Source: Bacteroidaceae bacterium (GTDB lineage Bacteria; Bacteroidota; Bacteroidia; Bacteroidales; Bacteroidaceae). From it: a stretch of 40,939 nt of DNA. The stretch lies in NCBI GenBank assembly GCA_017547205.1, contig JAFYQH010000063.1, positions 1 to 40,939 of the forward strand. Reading direction: 5' to 3'. Every line of letters starts with the position of its first letter. Within the stretch, counting starts at the first letter, position 1. Shown one piece after another: positions 7,056 through 14,580 of this stretch. The position numbers and the translations under genes are program-made. A model generated the notes under the pieces. The model worked only from the letters and a program-made list of their open reading frames with translations. It had not been told where the DNA came from and did no database searches.

Positions 7056-8171
7056 TCATATGCCTAGCTCGTGGGCCAGTCGCTGGGCTGAGCTGTTGTC
7101 GCAGTAGGTGTTGTAGAGTGGCAGGTGCTGGGCATTGAATGGGGGTGGGTTGCTGATGAATGCGGTGAGTTTGTCGTAGGTGTCTATGACGGTGCCTGGG
7201 AGCTTGTCGGCTAGGTTGCCGATGGTGAAGCCTCGAGTGCTACGGTACTCGGTTATGTCGTTCATTACAAAGCCTATGGGGCGCTGGAGTATGCTGTAGT
7301 CGACCCATACCGAGCTGTAATCGGTGAGCAGGTAGTCGCATGCTCCCAACAAGGGGTAGAGCTGATGGTTGAACTCTTGCGGCTTGATGATGAGCAGGTT
7401 GCTGAACCGGGCGAAACTGACTTGCTGAAGGGCGTCCATGGGGTGTAGCTTGACGATGAGAAGGTGATTGCTTTCCTTGAGGAATTGGTCGAGGCGTGCA
7501 AGGTCGCCCATGTCAAGGAAGGAGATGCCACTGTCGTTGTAGGTGCCGTCGTTCCTGATGTCGCCTATGATGGAGCGACGGTAGGTGGGGAGCCATATGC
7601 CGGTGGAGTGGTATGCGTGGGTGTAGATGCCTTGCTTTGCAAAAAAGTCGGTGGGGGTGAAGAGAAGGTCGTTGCGGGGCTGCCCGGTGAGGAGGGTGTG
7701 CCGGGTGTCGATGCCGTTGAAGGATTTGGACATTATCTCCCTGAATGTGGGGCTGGTGGCTATGAGGTAGTGGGCCCGGGTGGGGTCGGTGCCGCCGCCG
7801 TTGAGGTCCATGAGTCCTATGACCTTGAGGGGCATGCCGTGCCACAGGTTGACGAGCTTGTCCTTGCTACGGAGCCTTACGAAGCTGTAGAGACCGTGGG
7901 TGAAGAAGACGTATCTGGCACGGGCGAAGTAGTAGAACGAGATAGGGGAGTATTTGCTGCAGGCTTTTACGTCGGGGTGTTTCTTGAGTGACTGCTTGTC
8001 TTCGAATATCCAGACGCACTTGCAGCGGCTGCCGTGCTTTGCCTTGAGGTGGAGGTACATGGCGTAGGCGTTGTCGGTGAAGTCGGGGAAGCTTGCGAAG
8101 ACGAATATGTTGCGCGACCTTGGTATGAGGTTCGAGATGAACGATATGATGAAATGAAGGATTCTTTTCAT
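7056..8171 (-). CDS. CDP-glycerol glycerophosphotransferase-like enzyme (TagB/TagF family)
   Basis: The 371-residue protein belongs to PF04464, enzymes that transfer polyol phosphate from a CDP donor to a lipid-linked acceptor or growing polymer at the inner face of the membrane. Signature motifs are NLWHGMPLK (W110, H111), TGQPRND (162-168), VKLHPMD (240-246) and LLTDYSSVWVDYS (281-293). The histidine of HGMP and the HP and TDYSS motifs are all present, so it should be active. The N-terminus is a hydrophobic, basic helix suited to membrane contact. With the two cytidylyltransferase fusions upstream it points to a polyol- or sugar-phosphate-containing glycan. The donor need not be CDP-glycerol. 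Confidence 0.88.
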   Translation of the reverse strand: MKRILHFIISFISNLIPRSRNIFVFASFPDFTDNAYAMYLHLKAKHGSRCKCVWIFEDKQSLKKHPDVKACSKYSPISFYYFARARYVFFTHGLYSFVRLRSKDKLVNLWHGMPLKVIGLMDLNGGGTDPTRAHYLIATSPTFREIMSKSFNGIDTRHTLLTGQPRNDLLFTPTDFFAKQGIYTHAYHSTGIWLPTYRRSIIGDIRNDGTYNDSGISFLDMGDLARLDQFLKESNHLLIVKLHPMDALQQVSFARFSNLLIIKPQEFNHQLYPLLGACDYLLTDYSSVWVDYSILQRPIGFVMNDITEYRSTRGFTIGNLADKLPGTVIDTYDKLTAFISNPPPFNAQHLPLYNTYCDNSSAQRLAHELGI

Positions 8172-8525
8172 TTTTTTATGTTGCGCGGTTTATGTGAGAA
8201 ACTATCTGAATTTCTATAAAATAACAATCTTATGGGAGCTGAATGTTTCGCCGTTTTTTATGTTAAAAAATGTCTGTTTCTTTCTTTTCTTTTTTGCAGT
8301 TGCATAGCCCGCTGTGCGCCTTTAAAAATAAACAAACATTAAATTCCCTGCTCTATAAAAAACTTGGCGATATAAATTTAAACAGTTACTAAAAACCCGT
8401 CTATCGGCATGTTAATCCACCTGATAGACGGGGTTTGGCATTCTTTTTGTGTAGTTGTGCCGTTCGTGTGCAAATATATGGTATTTGCTTTTAAGGTGCA
8501 AGTTTTTGACTTGCAATGTTTGTGG
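8172..8525. other. 354-base intergenic region
   Basis: This AT-rich gap separates the SDR gene from the glycerophosphotransferase-like gene. It holds the terminator at 8391-8433 and a homopurine/homopyrimidine run near 8276-8296. I see no convincing -33/-7 promoter, though the next gene downstream on the minus strand must be transcribed from here or by read-through. No ORF of note is present. Confidence 0.6.
8391..8433 (-). terminator. Intrinsic terminator after the SDR gene
   Basis: The stem pairs 8396-8405 with 8423-8432 (CCCGTCTATC against its complement) around a 17-base loop. On the minus strand the stem is followed by a T-run (8395-8391). It lies about 90 bases beyond the SDR stop. Confidence 0.75.
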
Positions 8526-9221
8526 TCATTTGTATGAGTAGCCTCCGTTGACTTCGATTATGCTGCCGTTGACGAAGGGGTTGTCGATGCAGAAACGGTA
8601 GGCGTCGACCACTTCGGCTACTGTGGCAAAGCGGTGGATGGCTGTCTTGTTACATATGTTTCCCCTTATCTCGGAGGGTTTGTCCTTGTGCCATGGGGTT
8701 TCGACAAAGCCGGGGGCTATGGCGTTTACGGTGGTTCCGGTGCCTTCGAATTCCTTGACGAGTCCTTTGGCAAGGGCATGGACGGCGGCTTTGGTGACTC
8801 CGTAACCCAGTACGGTTGCGTGTGGGGTGATGCCCATCTGGGACCCGGTGAATAGTATTCTTGAACCGGGCGGGATGAGGCTGTAGAGCTCGCGTATGAG
8901 TATGTAGTGTGAGTTGACGGCTATCTCCATCATGTTGTCCCAGTCGCTGTCGGTGGTGCAGGTGAAGGGTTTCCTGGCTGTTGTGCCGGCATTGCATACG
9001 ATGCAGTCGATGGTGCTGCAGCTTTCCTTGATGTGTGAGATGAAGGAGTAGAGTTCGTCGCGGTTGCTCTGGTCGACTTTTATTGCTTTGTAGTTGTCGG
9101 TTGAGCTGGTGGGGGCGTTGTGGGCGTATGTGGCGTAGACGCGGTATCCCTTCTCGATGAGCATGTGGGCTACACCAAGTCCTATGCCTGACGTGCCGCC
9201 GGTGACTATGGCTGTTTTCAT
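8526..9221 (-). CDS. Short-chain dehydrogenase/reductase in the CDP-polyol module
   Basis: The 231-residue classical SDR has the NAD(P) motif TGGTSGIG (7-14), CNAGTT (76-81) and the catalytic triad S127, Y140 and K144 (TGSQMG, then YGVTK). The C-terminal PGFVETPW and NGSIIEVNGGYSYK are usual for the family. Its start overlaps the stop of the cytidylyltransferase/Gfo-Idh fusion by four bases (ATGA), so the two are translationally coupled and probably act on the same metabolite. It may reduce or oxidise the sugar or polyol that is activated with CTP, as TarJ does for CDP-ribitol, but TarJ is from a different dehydrogenase family. The substrate is unknown. Confidence 0.88.
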   Translation of the reverse strand: MKTAIVTGGTSGIGLGVAHMLIEKGYRVYATYAHNAPTSSTDNYKAIKVDQSNRDELYSFISHIKESCSTIDCIVCNAGTTARKPFTCTTDSDWDNMMEIAVNSHYILIRELYSLIPPGSRILFTGSQMGITPHATVLGYGVTKAAVHALAKGLVKEFEGTGTTVNAIAPGFVETPWHKDKPSEIRGNICNKTAIHRFATVAEVVDAYRFCIDNPFVNGSIIEVNGGYSYK

Positions 9222-10564
9222 ATTTCGGTAAAGTTCCTGCGTTCGGTGAATTGTTGCATGACGCCGGCCATAGCTATGCTCTCGTCCTGACTGAGCCGGG
9301 CGTTACTGGAACGCTTGTTTATTATGCATGATATCCATTCGTGTATCTCGTAGCGCAGCCCTTCGCCGTCCCACTTATAGAAGTATTTTTTGTTCTGGTT
9401 GAGGTCTTCGTAGCGTAGTTCGAAGTAGTCGGTCTTCCACCATGGGGCTTGGACATAGGCGTAGCCTTTGGTGCCCGAGATGACAAGGTTACCTTCGGTC
9501 TTCACGCCAAGACCTATCTTGAATGAGCATATGGCTTTGGGGTAGTGCATGACGCCTTTGGTGTATATGTCGACGCCGTTCTCCATGCGAGAGTATATGT
9601 GCAGGGTGTTGTAGCAGGTACCCAGCAACTTGAAGATGGGGAGCAGTGGGTACACTGCCGATTCGTACATTGAACCGCCGGCTTGGGTGGGGTCGAACTC
9701 GCGGCGGCTCCTGTCGGGCAATAGGCGGGAGAGCGAGGCTTCTATGTCGACTACTTCGCCGATGGCTCCGCTCTTTATCATGGCCATGAGGTGGTTGAAC
9801 GCGGGGCAATGGGCGGTCTTGTGGGCTTCCATTAGGGTGAGACCTTTCGAATTGGCCAGGGCGTACAGTTCTTCGGCTTGTGCTTTTTCGAGTGCGAGGG
9901 GAATCTCGCACAGCACGTGCTTGCCGGCTTCGAGGGCGCGTCGGGAATATTCGTAGTGGCTAAGATGGGGGGTGGAGATGTATATGGCATCGGTATCGTG
10001 GAGCATGGCGTCTAAGCTGGGGTAGCTCTTTGCGATGCTGTGCGAGGCGGCAAAGGTGCTGCCTGTGGTGCTGTCTATGTCGTATACGCCGGCTATCTCT
10101 ATGCCATTGACGAAACGGGACTCGGGTACGAAGCGTCTGGCAATGAGTCCGCATCCTGCAATTCCTATACGTATTCTCTTTTGCTTTTTCTCGCGGAGTT
10201 GGGTCGAGGAGATACCCTCGGTACGCGGCAGATAGACCACCTGGCAGTATTCGTTCAGGTAGTCGAACTTGCCTTCCCAGTCGCTGCCTATGGCGAAGAT
10301 GTCGGCACCGTACCTTTGTATGTCGTCGATCTTCTGCCCGAAGTAGTCTTCGATTATTATTTTGTCGGCAAGGCCGGTGGCTTTCACGGCATCTACGCGC
10401 TCAAGGACGTTGTTCACTACGTTGAGTTTGCCTCGTTCGCGGTCGAAGTTGTCGTTGGTGACTCCCACGATAAGGTAGTCGCCAAGTGCCTTGGCGCGTT
10501 GCAGGAGATTGATGTGTCCCTGGTGGAGTAGGTCGTATGTGCCGTATGTTATTACTTTTTTCAT
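9218..10564 (-). CDS. TagD-like cytidylyltransferase fused to a Gfo/Idh/MocA oxidoreductase
   Basis: The 448-residue two-domain protein. Residues 1-125 are a glycerol-3-phosphate cytidylyltransferase-like domain: TYGTYDLLHQGHINLL with H14 and H17 of the HxGH motif, and RTEGISSTQLRE (114-125). Residues 131-448 are a Gfo/Idh/MocA oxidoreductase with GIAGCGLIAR (134-143). The usual catalytic EKP motif reads EIP at 220-222 (VLCEIPLALE), so the conserved lysine is replaced by isoleucine. Either the oxidoreductase half does different chemistry or it is a binding/structural domain. A fusion of this kind would make a CDP-activated polyol or sugar phosphate. It overlaps the SDR gene by four bases. Related one-polypeptide designs exist for CDP-ribitol (Bcs1 of Haemophilus), but with other dehydrogenase families. 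Confidence 0.88.
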   Translation of the reverse strand: MKKVITYGTYDLLHQGHINLLQRAKALGDYLIVGVTNDNFDRERGKLNVVNNVLERVDAVKATGLADKIIIEDYFGQKIDDIQRYGADIFAIGSDWEGKFDYLNEYCQVVYLPRTEGISSTQLREKKQKRIRIGIAGCGLIARRFVPESRFVNGIEIAGVYDIDSTTGSTFAASHSIAKSYPSLDAMLHDTDAIYISTPHLSHYEYSRRALEAGKHVLCEIPLALEKAQAEELYALANSKGLTLMEAHKTAHCPAFNHLMAMIKSGAIGEVVDIEASLSRLLPDRSRREFDPTQAGGSMYESAVYPLLPIFKLLGTCYNTLHIYSRMENGVDIYTKGVMHYPKAICSFKIGLGVKTEGNLVISGTKGYAYVQAPWWKTDYFELRYEDLNQNKKYFYKWDGEGLRYEIHEWISCIINKRSSNARLSQDESIAMAGVMQQFTERRNFTEI

Positions 10565-10604
10565 TGTTACTAATGGGGTTTGCCTGGGCTCCGGCTGTTT
10601 ATCG

Positions 10605-10612
10605 CAAATATA
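10605..10612 (-). promoter_or_regulatory. -7 box before the TagD/Gfo fusion gene
   Basis: The minus strand reads TATATTTG, a full match to TAnnTTTG, about 40 bases upstream of the start. I see no clear TTG at the matching upstream distance. Confidence 0.45.
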
Positions 10613-10826
10613 TGGCTAATTTATGAGATGTCTTCATTTGGCGGCGATAAATTTATGGGGAATCTTGTGTAGGGGGCCTGTTTTTGCTGTTTGAATAAAA
10701 TGTTTTAGGTAATAATATAGCAGTTGATCCACATACTAAAAACGCGTTGATGTTCATATCGAACGTATGTTCGAGAATGACAAAATACGCTGAATTTTAG
10801 TATAAATTCTTATATCGAACTCACGT

Positions 10827-11045
10827 TAATATATCAAAGTAAACTTTTTATATCTCGCTCGTTTGTTGCTATCTCTGCGGTGAACCGCGAAAATAGACTG
10901 CACTCGCTGTAATATATCAAAGTAAACTTTGTATATCTTGCTCGTTTGTTACTATCTCTGCGGTGAACCGCGAAAATAGACTGCACTCGCTGTAAAAAAT
11001 AATGAAGCAAGCTTCATATTTCTCGCTCGTTTGTTGCTATCTTTG
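10827..11045 (+). repeat. 83-bp tandem repeat, two full copies and a diverged partial copy
   Basis: Copies lie at 10827-10909 and 10910-10992 and are nearly identical; a third, partial copy covers 10993-11045. Each contains an inverted repeat (AAAGTAAACTTT in copies 1 and 2, GAAGCAAGCTTC in copy 3) exactly 14 bases before the end of CTCGCTCG (CTTGCTCG in copy 2). The first two also hold GCGGTGAACCGC. Copy 3 ends in TATCTTTG, a promoter -7 box, where copies 1 and 2 have TATCTCTG. The stem is kept by paired changes in copy 3. Confidence 0.88.
11038..11045 (+). promoter_or_regulatory. -7 promoter box for the DUF5715 gene
   Basis: TATCTTTG matches TAnnTTTG and lies 29 bases before the ATG at 11075. 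It is at the end of the last repeat copy. No clear TTG box is present upstream, so activation by a factor binding the repeats is possible. Confidence 0.5.
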
Positions 11046-11074
11046 TTGATGCAACTTGTGATAGGGATATTGCT

Positions 11075-11761
11075 ATGAATGCCGGAAAATATATTTGCTT
11101 TTTTTTGACTATGGCTGTTATTGCCTGTAGTGGGGATAAAATGGCCCGTGTGGTGCCCGAAGTGGAAGCTCCATGTGCGGCTGTGGGCAAGCCTAACAGG
11201 ATTTCCTATTTTAGTGCCGGAAGGGCTTTCAATGACTTGAATGATGTTCATCTTGCCGCTGCGTCGCTGATTGGCATTGAACCGCTTGCTTCGCGCGATG
11301 AAATTCCTGGGGCTTCGAGGGAACTCTTTCTGGTAGGCGGTGCTATGCGTTACAACGAGCCTTTTGTGGTTGACGAGCTGAAGCATTCGTCGCCTTTCCT
11401 TGTGAAGGAGGCGCGTGACCTTTTGCATGACATTGGACGTAACTTTCAGGATTCACTAAAGTGTAAAGGGCTGCCGGCGTACAGTGTTATTGTCTCCTCG
11501 GTGTTGAGGACTGATGCTGATGTTAAGCGTCTGTCGAGGAGTAATGTGAATGCTTCGGAACGCTCGGTGCATTGCTATGGTACTACGGTGGATATCTCGT
11601 ACCGCCGCTTTGAGAAGCATGATGACGAGGGGCCCGATGCGCGCGAGGTGGACCTTAAGGCGGTACTTGCCGAGGTGTTGCGCGACTTGAGGGCTGCCGG
11701 GCGTTGCTATGTCAAGTATGAAATAAAGCAGGCTTGTTTCCACATTACAGCTAGGGGGTGA
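11075..11761 (+). CDS. DUF5715-like lipoprotein with an M15-peptidase-type metal site
   Basis: The 228-residue protein starts with a lipoprotein signal (hydrophobic stretch, VIAC, lipidated C18), so it is exported and membrane-anchored. The C-terminal half resembles DUF5715/VanY-type D-Ala-D-Ala carboxypeptidase folds: SSVLRTDADVKRL (141-153), then HCYGTTVDIS with H166 and D173, and a final CFHITARG with H223. Together these could form the zinc site of M15 peptidases, suggesting action on peptidoglycan. It is the only plus-strand gene in the first 17 kb and is flanked by 83-bp repeats and a strong hairpin, so it is its own unit. The family assignment is from motif layout only. Confidence 0.75.
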   Translation: MNAGKYICFFLTMAVIACSGDKMARVVPEVEAPCAAVGKPNRISYFSAGRAFNDLNDVHLAAASLIGIEPLASRDEIPGASRELFLVGGAMRYNEPFVVDELKHSSPFLVKEARDLLHDIGRNFQDSLKCKGLPAYSVIVSSVLRTDADVKRLSRSNVNASERSVHCYGTTVDISYRRFEKHDDEGPDAREVDLKAVLAEVLRDLRAAGRCYVKYEIKQACFHITARG

Positions 11762-11778
11762 TTCCTTTCTTTGTATAA

Positions 11779-11812
11779 CCATCGAGGGCCGGGAAATCCC
11801 GGCCCTCGATGG
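11779..11812. terminator. 34-base perfect palindrome between convergent genes
   Basis: CCATCGAGGGCCGGGA pairs perfectly with its complement at 11797-11812. It sits between the stop of the DUF5715 gene (+) and the stop of the cytidylyltransferase/kinase fusion (-), the position expected for a bidirectional terminator. There is no pronounced T-run on either side. Confidence 0.7.
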
Positions 11813-11827
11813 CTGTGTGGATGATTG

Positions 11828-12964
11828 TCAGTTGCGCCTGATTCTTATTTGTATGGCATTTTTTATGGGGGTGTCGTTGATGATTACCAGGTAACCACCG
11901 CCACCGGCTCCGGTGATTTTATAGCCTTTTACTTTACCGTTGTATTCGTCTATGGCTTTCTGTACGTGTGGGGATATCATGCCGGGGAACATGGCAACCT
12001 GTGCCTCGAATGATGCTGTACATGCTTTGCCCCAAGCGTCGACGTCTTTGGCGTTGATGGCTTCCCAACATTCAATGGCAGCCTTGGCAAGGGCTGCTGC
12101 GCCGGCCTCGTCGATGTGTGTCTCGGCAAGCACGTCGTAGTCGCCGCCGCGTGGGGCCATGGGGATGAGCCACAGGTTTTTCTCTATGAAATCAAGGATT
12201 TCGGGGGCTTTGACTGTTTCGATGCTCTCGGGCCAGTAGCCTCCGTTGTAGTTGAGCCGGTTGAGGCAGGGCATGACAATGCCTATGGCGTCTTGTGAGC
12301 CGCTGATGTAGGGGCTTCCGGGAGGGTTTTCGTAGCGGAATACCATCTTGGCCAGTGTCTCGCGGTCGCCCTCGGGGATGTCGACATGCCACATCTCTAT
12401 GGCGGCCTTGCGCGATGATGTGCTCATGCCGCCGCGGTTGTTGAAGTCGTAGTCGGGCTCGATGCTTATGGTGAGCACGGGGCCGCCATGGTGCTTGCTC
12501 ACATAGGGCTGGTCGAGCCAGCCGCCGGCGAGGTCAATGCGGTAGGGGATGTTGCACTCCTGGCGCAGGGCTGTGGTGGAGCGGGTGGGCAGGCCGGCCT
12601 CGGGGATGCGGGTGCTGACTACCAGCTCTATACCGTTCTCCTCGCAGAACCTCTTCTTGCCGGGGGTGTAACCGTCGCTGTTGACAAAGAAGATGTCGGG
12701 CTTCAGGCGTTTCACGTCCTCCTCGAAGTCAAGAATGCCGCTGCCGCTGTTGATGAATGCGTCCTTGACATAGCGTATGGCCTTTACCATGTAGAGGCGC
12801 TCGCGCTCGGTATTGATGGTCTTGCGGTCCTTGAGCTCGCGTATGGTGGCGTCGGAGCCTATGCCTACATAGAGGTCGCCATGTGTGGCGGCTTCCTTGA
12901 AGAATGCTACGTGGCCCGAATGGAGCATGTCGTAGCAACCGGATACGAATACTTTCTTGCTCAT
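11828..12964 (-). CDS. Cytidylyltransferase-like / GHMP-kinase fusion
   Basis: The 378-residue two-domain protein. The N-terminal nucleotidyltransferase (about 1-135) has SGCYDMLHSGH with H15 and H18. The C-terminal GHMP kinase (about 139-375) has PYRIDLAGGWLDQPY (140-154), the phosphate-binding GGMSTSSRKA (178-187) and KITGAGGGGYLV (349-360). A single polypeptide would phosphorylate a sugar and then attach a nucleotide, like HldE or Fkp but with a different domain combination. It is probably co-transcribed with ugd (45-base gap). The substrate is unknown; a heptose or other aldose derivative is one option. The kinase motifs are complete, so both halves are likely active. Confidence 0.88.
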   Translation of the reverse strand: MSKKVFVSGCYDMLHSGHVAFFKEAATHGDLYVGIGSDATIRELKDRKTINTERERLYMVKAIRYVKDAFINSGSGILDFEEDVKRLKPDIFFVNSDGYTPGKKRFCEENGIELVVSTRIPEAGLPTRSTTALRQECNIPYRIDLAGGWLDQPYVSKHHGGPVLTISIEPDYDFNNRGGMSTSSRKAAIEMWHVDIPEGDRETLAKMVFRYENPPGSPYISGSQDAIGIVMPCLNRLNYNGGYWPESIETVKAPEILDFIEKNLWLIPMAPRGGDYDVLAETHIDEAGAAALAKAAIECWEAINAKDVDAWGKACTASFEAQVAMFPGMISPHVQKAIDEYNGKVKGYKITGAGGGGYLVIINDTPIKNAIQIRIRRN

Positions 12965-13009
12965 TTTTTCTTGTATATGTTTGATTTTTTATATGCTTTC
13001 TGTTTCTGT

Positions 13010-14248
13010 TCAGTCGCGGCGGAATATGTCGCGGGTGTAGACTTTTTCCTTGACATCGTCAAGGGTGGTGTCGTAACGGTTGGCTATTATGGCGTGTGAC
13101 TGTTGCTTGAACTTTGCAATGTCGTTTACTACACGGCTGCCGAAGAAGGTGGTGCCGTCCTCGAGCGTGGGCTCGTAGATGATGACCTCGGCTCCCTTGG
13201 CCTTTATGCGTTTCATGACGCCTTGTATCGATGATTGGCGGAAGTTGTCGCTGTTGGTCTTCATGGTGAGGCGGTAGACTCCTATGGTGCACTGGCGTTC
13301 GTTCATGGCGTTGAAGTCGCCACGGCTGTAGTAGTCGTAGTATCCGGCCTTGCCCAGCACCTGATCGGCTATGAAGTCCTTGCGGGTGCGGTTGCTCTCG
13401 ACGATGGCGCTCATCATGTTCTGCGGCACGTCGCGGTAGTTGGCGAGCAACTGCTTGGTGTCCTTGGGCAGGCAGTAGCCTCCGTAACCGAACGACGGGT
13501 TGTTGTAGTGGTCGCCTATGCGGGGGTCGAGGCATACGCCGCTGATGATTTCCTGCGAGGAGAGTCCTTTCATCTCGGCATAGGTGTCGAGCTCGTTGAA
13601 GTAGCTGACACGCAGTGCCAGGTATGTGTTGGCAAAGAGCTTGACGGCTTCGGCTTCGGTGAGTCCCATGATGAGGGTGGGTATGTCTTTCTTTTCGGCA
13701 CCCTGCTGCAGCAGGCCTGCAAATGTGCGGGCTGCCTTGTCGAGACGTTCGTCACCGTCGGGGCGGCCTACTATTATGCGACTGGGGTAGAGATTGTCGT
13801 AAAGTGCTTTGCTCTCGCGGAGAAATTCTGGAGAGAATAGGACGTTTTCGCTCTGTAGCTTTTCGCGTATCGATGCTGTGAACCCGACGGGTATGGTGCT
13901 CTTTATGACCATTATCGCGTTGGGGTTGTGGCGCTTGACTGTCCTGATGACCTCTTCCACTGCTGATGTGTCGAAAAAATCCCTTGCGCGGTCGTAGTTC
14001 GTGGGTGCCGCAATTACTACGAAGTCGGCATCGCTGTAGGCTTTTGAGGCATCAAGGGTGGCTGTAAGGTCAAGATTACGCTCCGAGAAGAATTTCTCGA
14101 TGTATTCGTCCTGAATGGGGGAGACGCGCCTGTTTATCATCTCTACTTTCTCGGGGATGATGTCGACGGCTGTGACGTGGTTGTGCTGGGCAAGCAATGT
14201 GGCTATGCTCAGTCCTACATATCCTGTTCCTGCAACTGCTATGTTCAT
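13010..14248 (-). CDS. ugd: UDP-glucose 6-dehydrogenase
   Basis: The 412-residue cytoplasmic enzyme oxidises UDP-glucose to UDP-glucuronate with NAD. The Rossmann start is [17 protein letters not shown] (5-21). The family motifs STIPVGF (117-123) and FSPEFLRES (138-146) are present, as is the catalytic cysteine in [15 protein letters not shown] (C259, K262). The length is normal for the Ugd type. UDP-glucuronate could enter the polysaccharide directly or be converted to UDP-xylose by the decarboxylase encoded at 24.3 kb. It is followed closely by the cytidylyltransferase/kinase fusion and has a candidate -7 box upstream at 14302-14309. Confidence 0.93.
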   Translation of the reverse strand: MNIAVAGTGYVGLSIATLLAQHNHVTAVDIIPEKVEMINRRVSPIQDEYIEKFFSERNLDLTATLDASKAYSDADFVVIAAPTNYDRARDFFDTSAVEEVIRTVKRHNPNAIMVIKSTIPVGFTASIREKLQSENVLFSPEFLRESKALYDNLYPSRIIVGRPDGDERLDKAARTFAGLLQQGAEKKDIPTLIMGLTEAEAVKLFANTYLALRVSYFNELDTYAEMKGLSSQEIISGVCLDPRIGDHYNNPSFGYGGYCLPKDTKQLLANYRDVPQNMMSAIVESNRTRKDFIADQVLGKAGYYDYYSRGDFNAMNERQCTIGVYRLTMKTNSDNFRQSSIQGVMKRIKAKGAEVIIYEPTLEDGTTFFGSRVVNDIAKFKQQSHAIIANRYDTTLDDVKEKVYTRDIFRRD

Positions 14249-14301
14249 GATTGTATGCGTAAGGGGCTTGTGTTGCCTTTCATAGGCAGTGCCCTATCCT
14301 G

Positions 14302-14309
14302 CAAATTTA
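14302..14309 (-). promoter_or_regulatory. -7 box before ugd
   Basis: The minus strand reads TAAATTTG, matching TAnnTTTG, about 54 bases upstream of the ugd start. An upstream TTG is not clear; an A/T-rich tract occupies that position. Confidence 0.45.
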
Positions 14310-14408
14310 GAATTATTATGCGAAATAAAAAAAATATTTTGCTGTGAAATATTGTCTTGTGCGGGGTGCATGCGTTCTGGAATTAGTGGTGCGTGGTCTG
14401 ATGTTCAG

Positions 14409-14534
14409 AAGCGTTCAGGACAAGGGTGACCCAAAAGTGATTTTACAAAGAGAACACCCCTTGTCAGAATACACTCTGACAGGGGGTGATTGTTCTAAAA
14501 ATGGGCTTTTGAGTCAGTCTCGTCCTGAACGCTT
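14409..14534. repeat. Long imperfect palindrome (MITE-like element or large hairpin)
   Basis: Outer arms AAGCGTTCAGGAC (14409-14421) and their complement (14522-14534), a middle pair near CCCAAAAG (14430-14437 with 14506-14513) and an inner stem CCCCTTGTCAGA (14457-14468 with 14475-14486) all share the same centre, about 14471.5. The whole 126 bases can therefore fold on itself. It has no coding capacity. The shape fits a miniature inverted-repeat element; the inner stem alone could act as a terminator after wecC. Confidence 0.75.
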
Positions 14535-14580
14535 TCTCTATGCCTTTATTAGGGCTTGAACTGTGTTTACAACGGGTATG

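Larger units (their letters stand above)
10565..11074. other. 510-base divergent intergenic region
   Basis: This region lies between the divergently read TagD/Gfo fusion and DUF5715 genes. It contains a candidate -7 box for the minus-strand gene (10605-10612), a small hairpin around CGAACGTATGTTCG (about 10762-10775), and the 83-bp tandem repeats at 10827-11045 ending in the DUF5715 promoter. No supported ORF is present. Confidence 0.7.
14249..14580. other. 332-base spacer between wecC and ugd
   Basis: It holds the ugd -7 box near 14302, an AT-rich run, and the 126-base palindromic element. A short plus-strand open frame overlaps the palindrome but has no support as a gene. Confidence 0.65.

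Noticed and set aside
10827..11045. Tandem repeats as a CRISPR array
   Set aside because: The 83-bp units are directly adjacent without unique spacers, number only two and a half, and have no cas genes nearby.
14344..14559. 71-codon plus-strand ORF across the palindromic element
   Set aside because: Its codons are those of the inverted-repeat arms and it has no promoter or family match.
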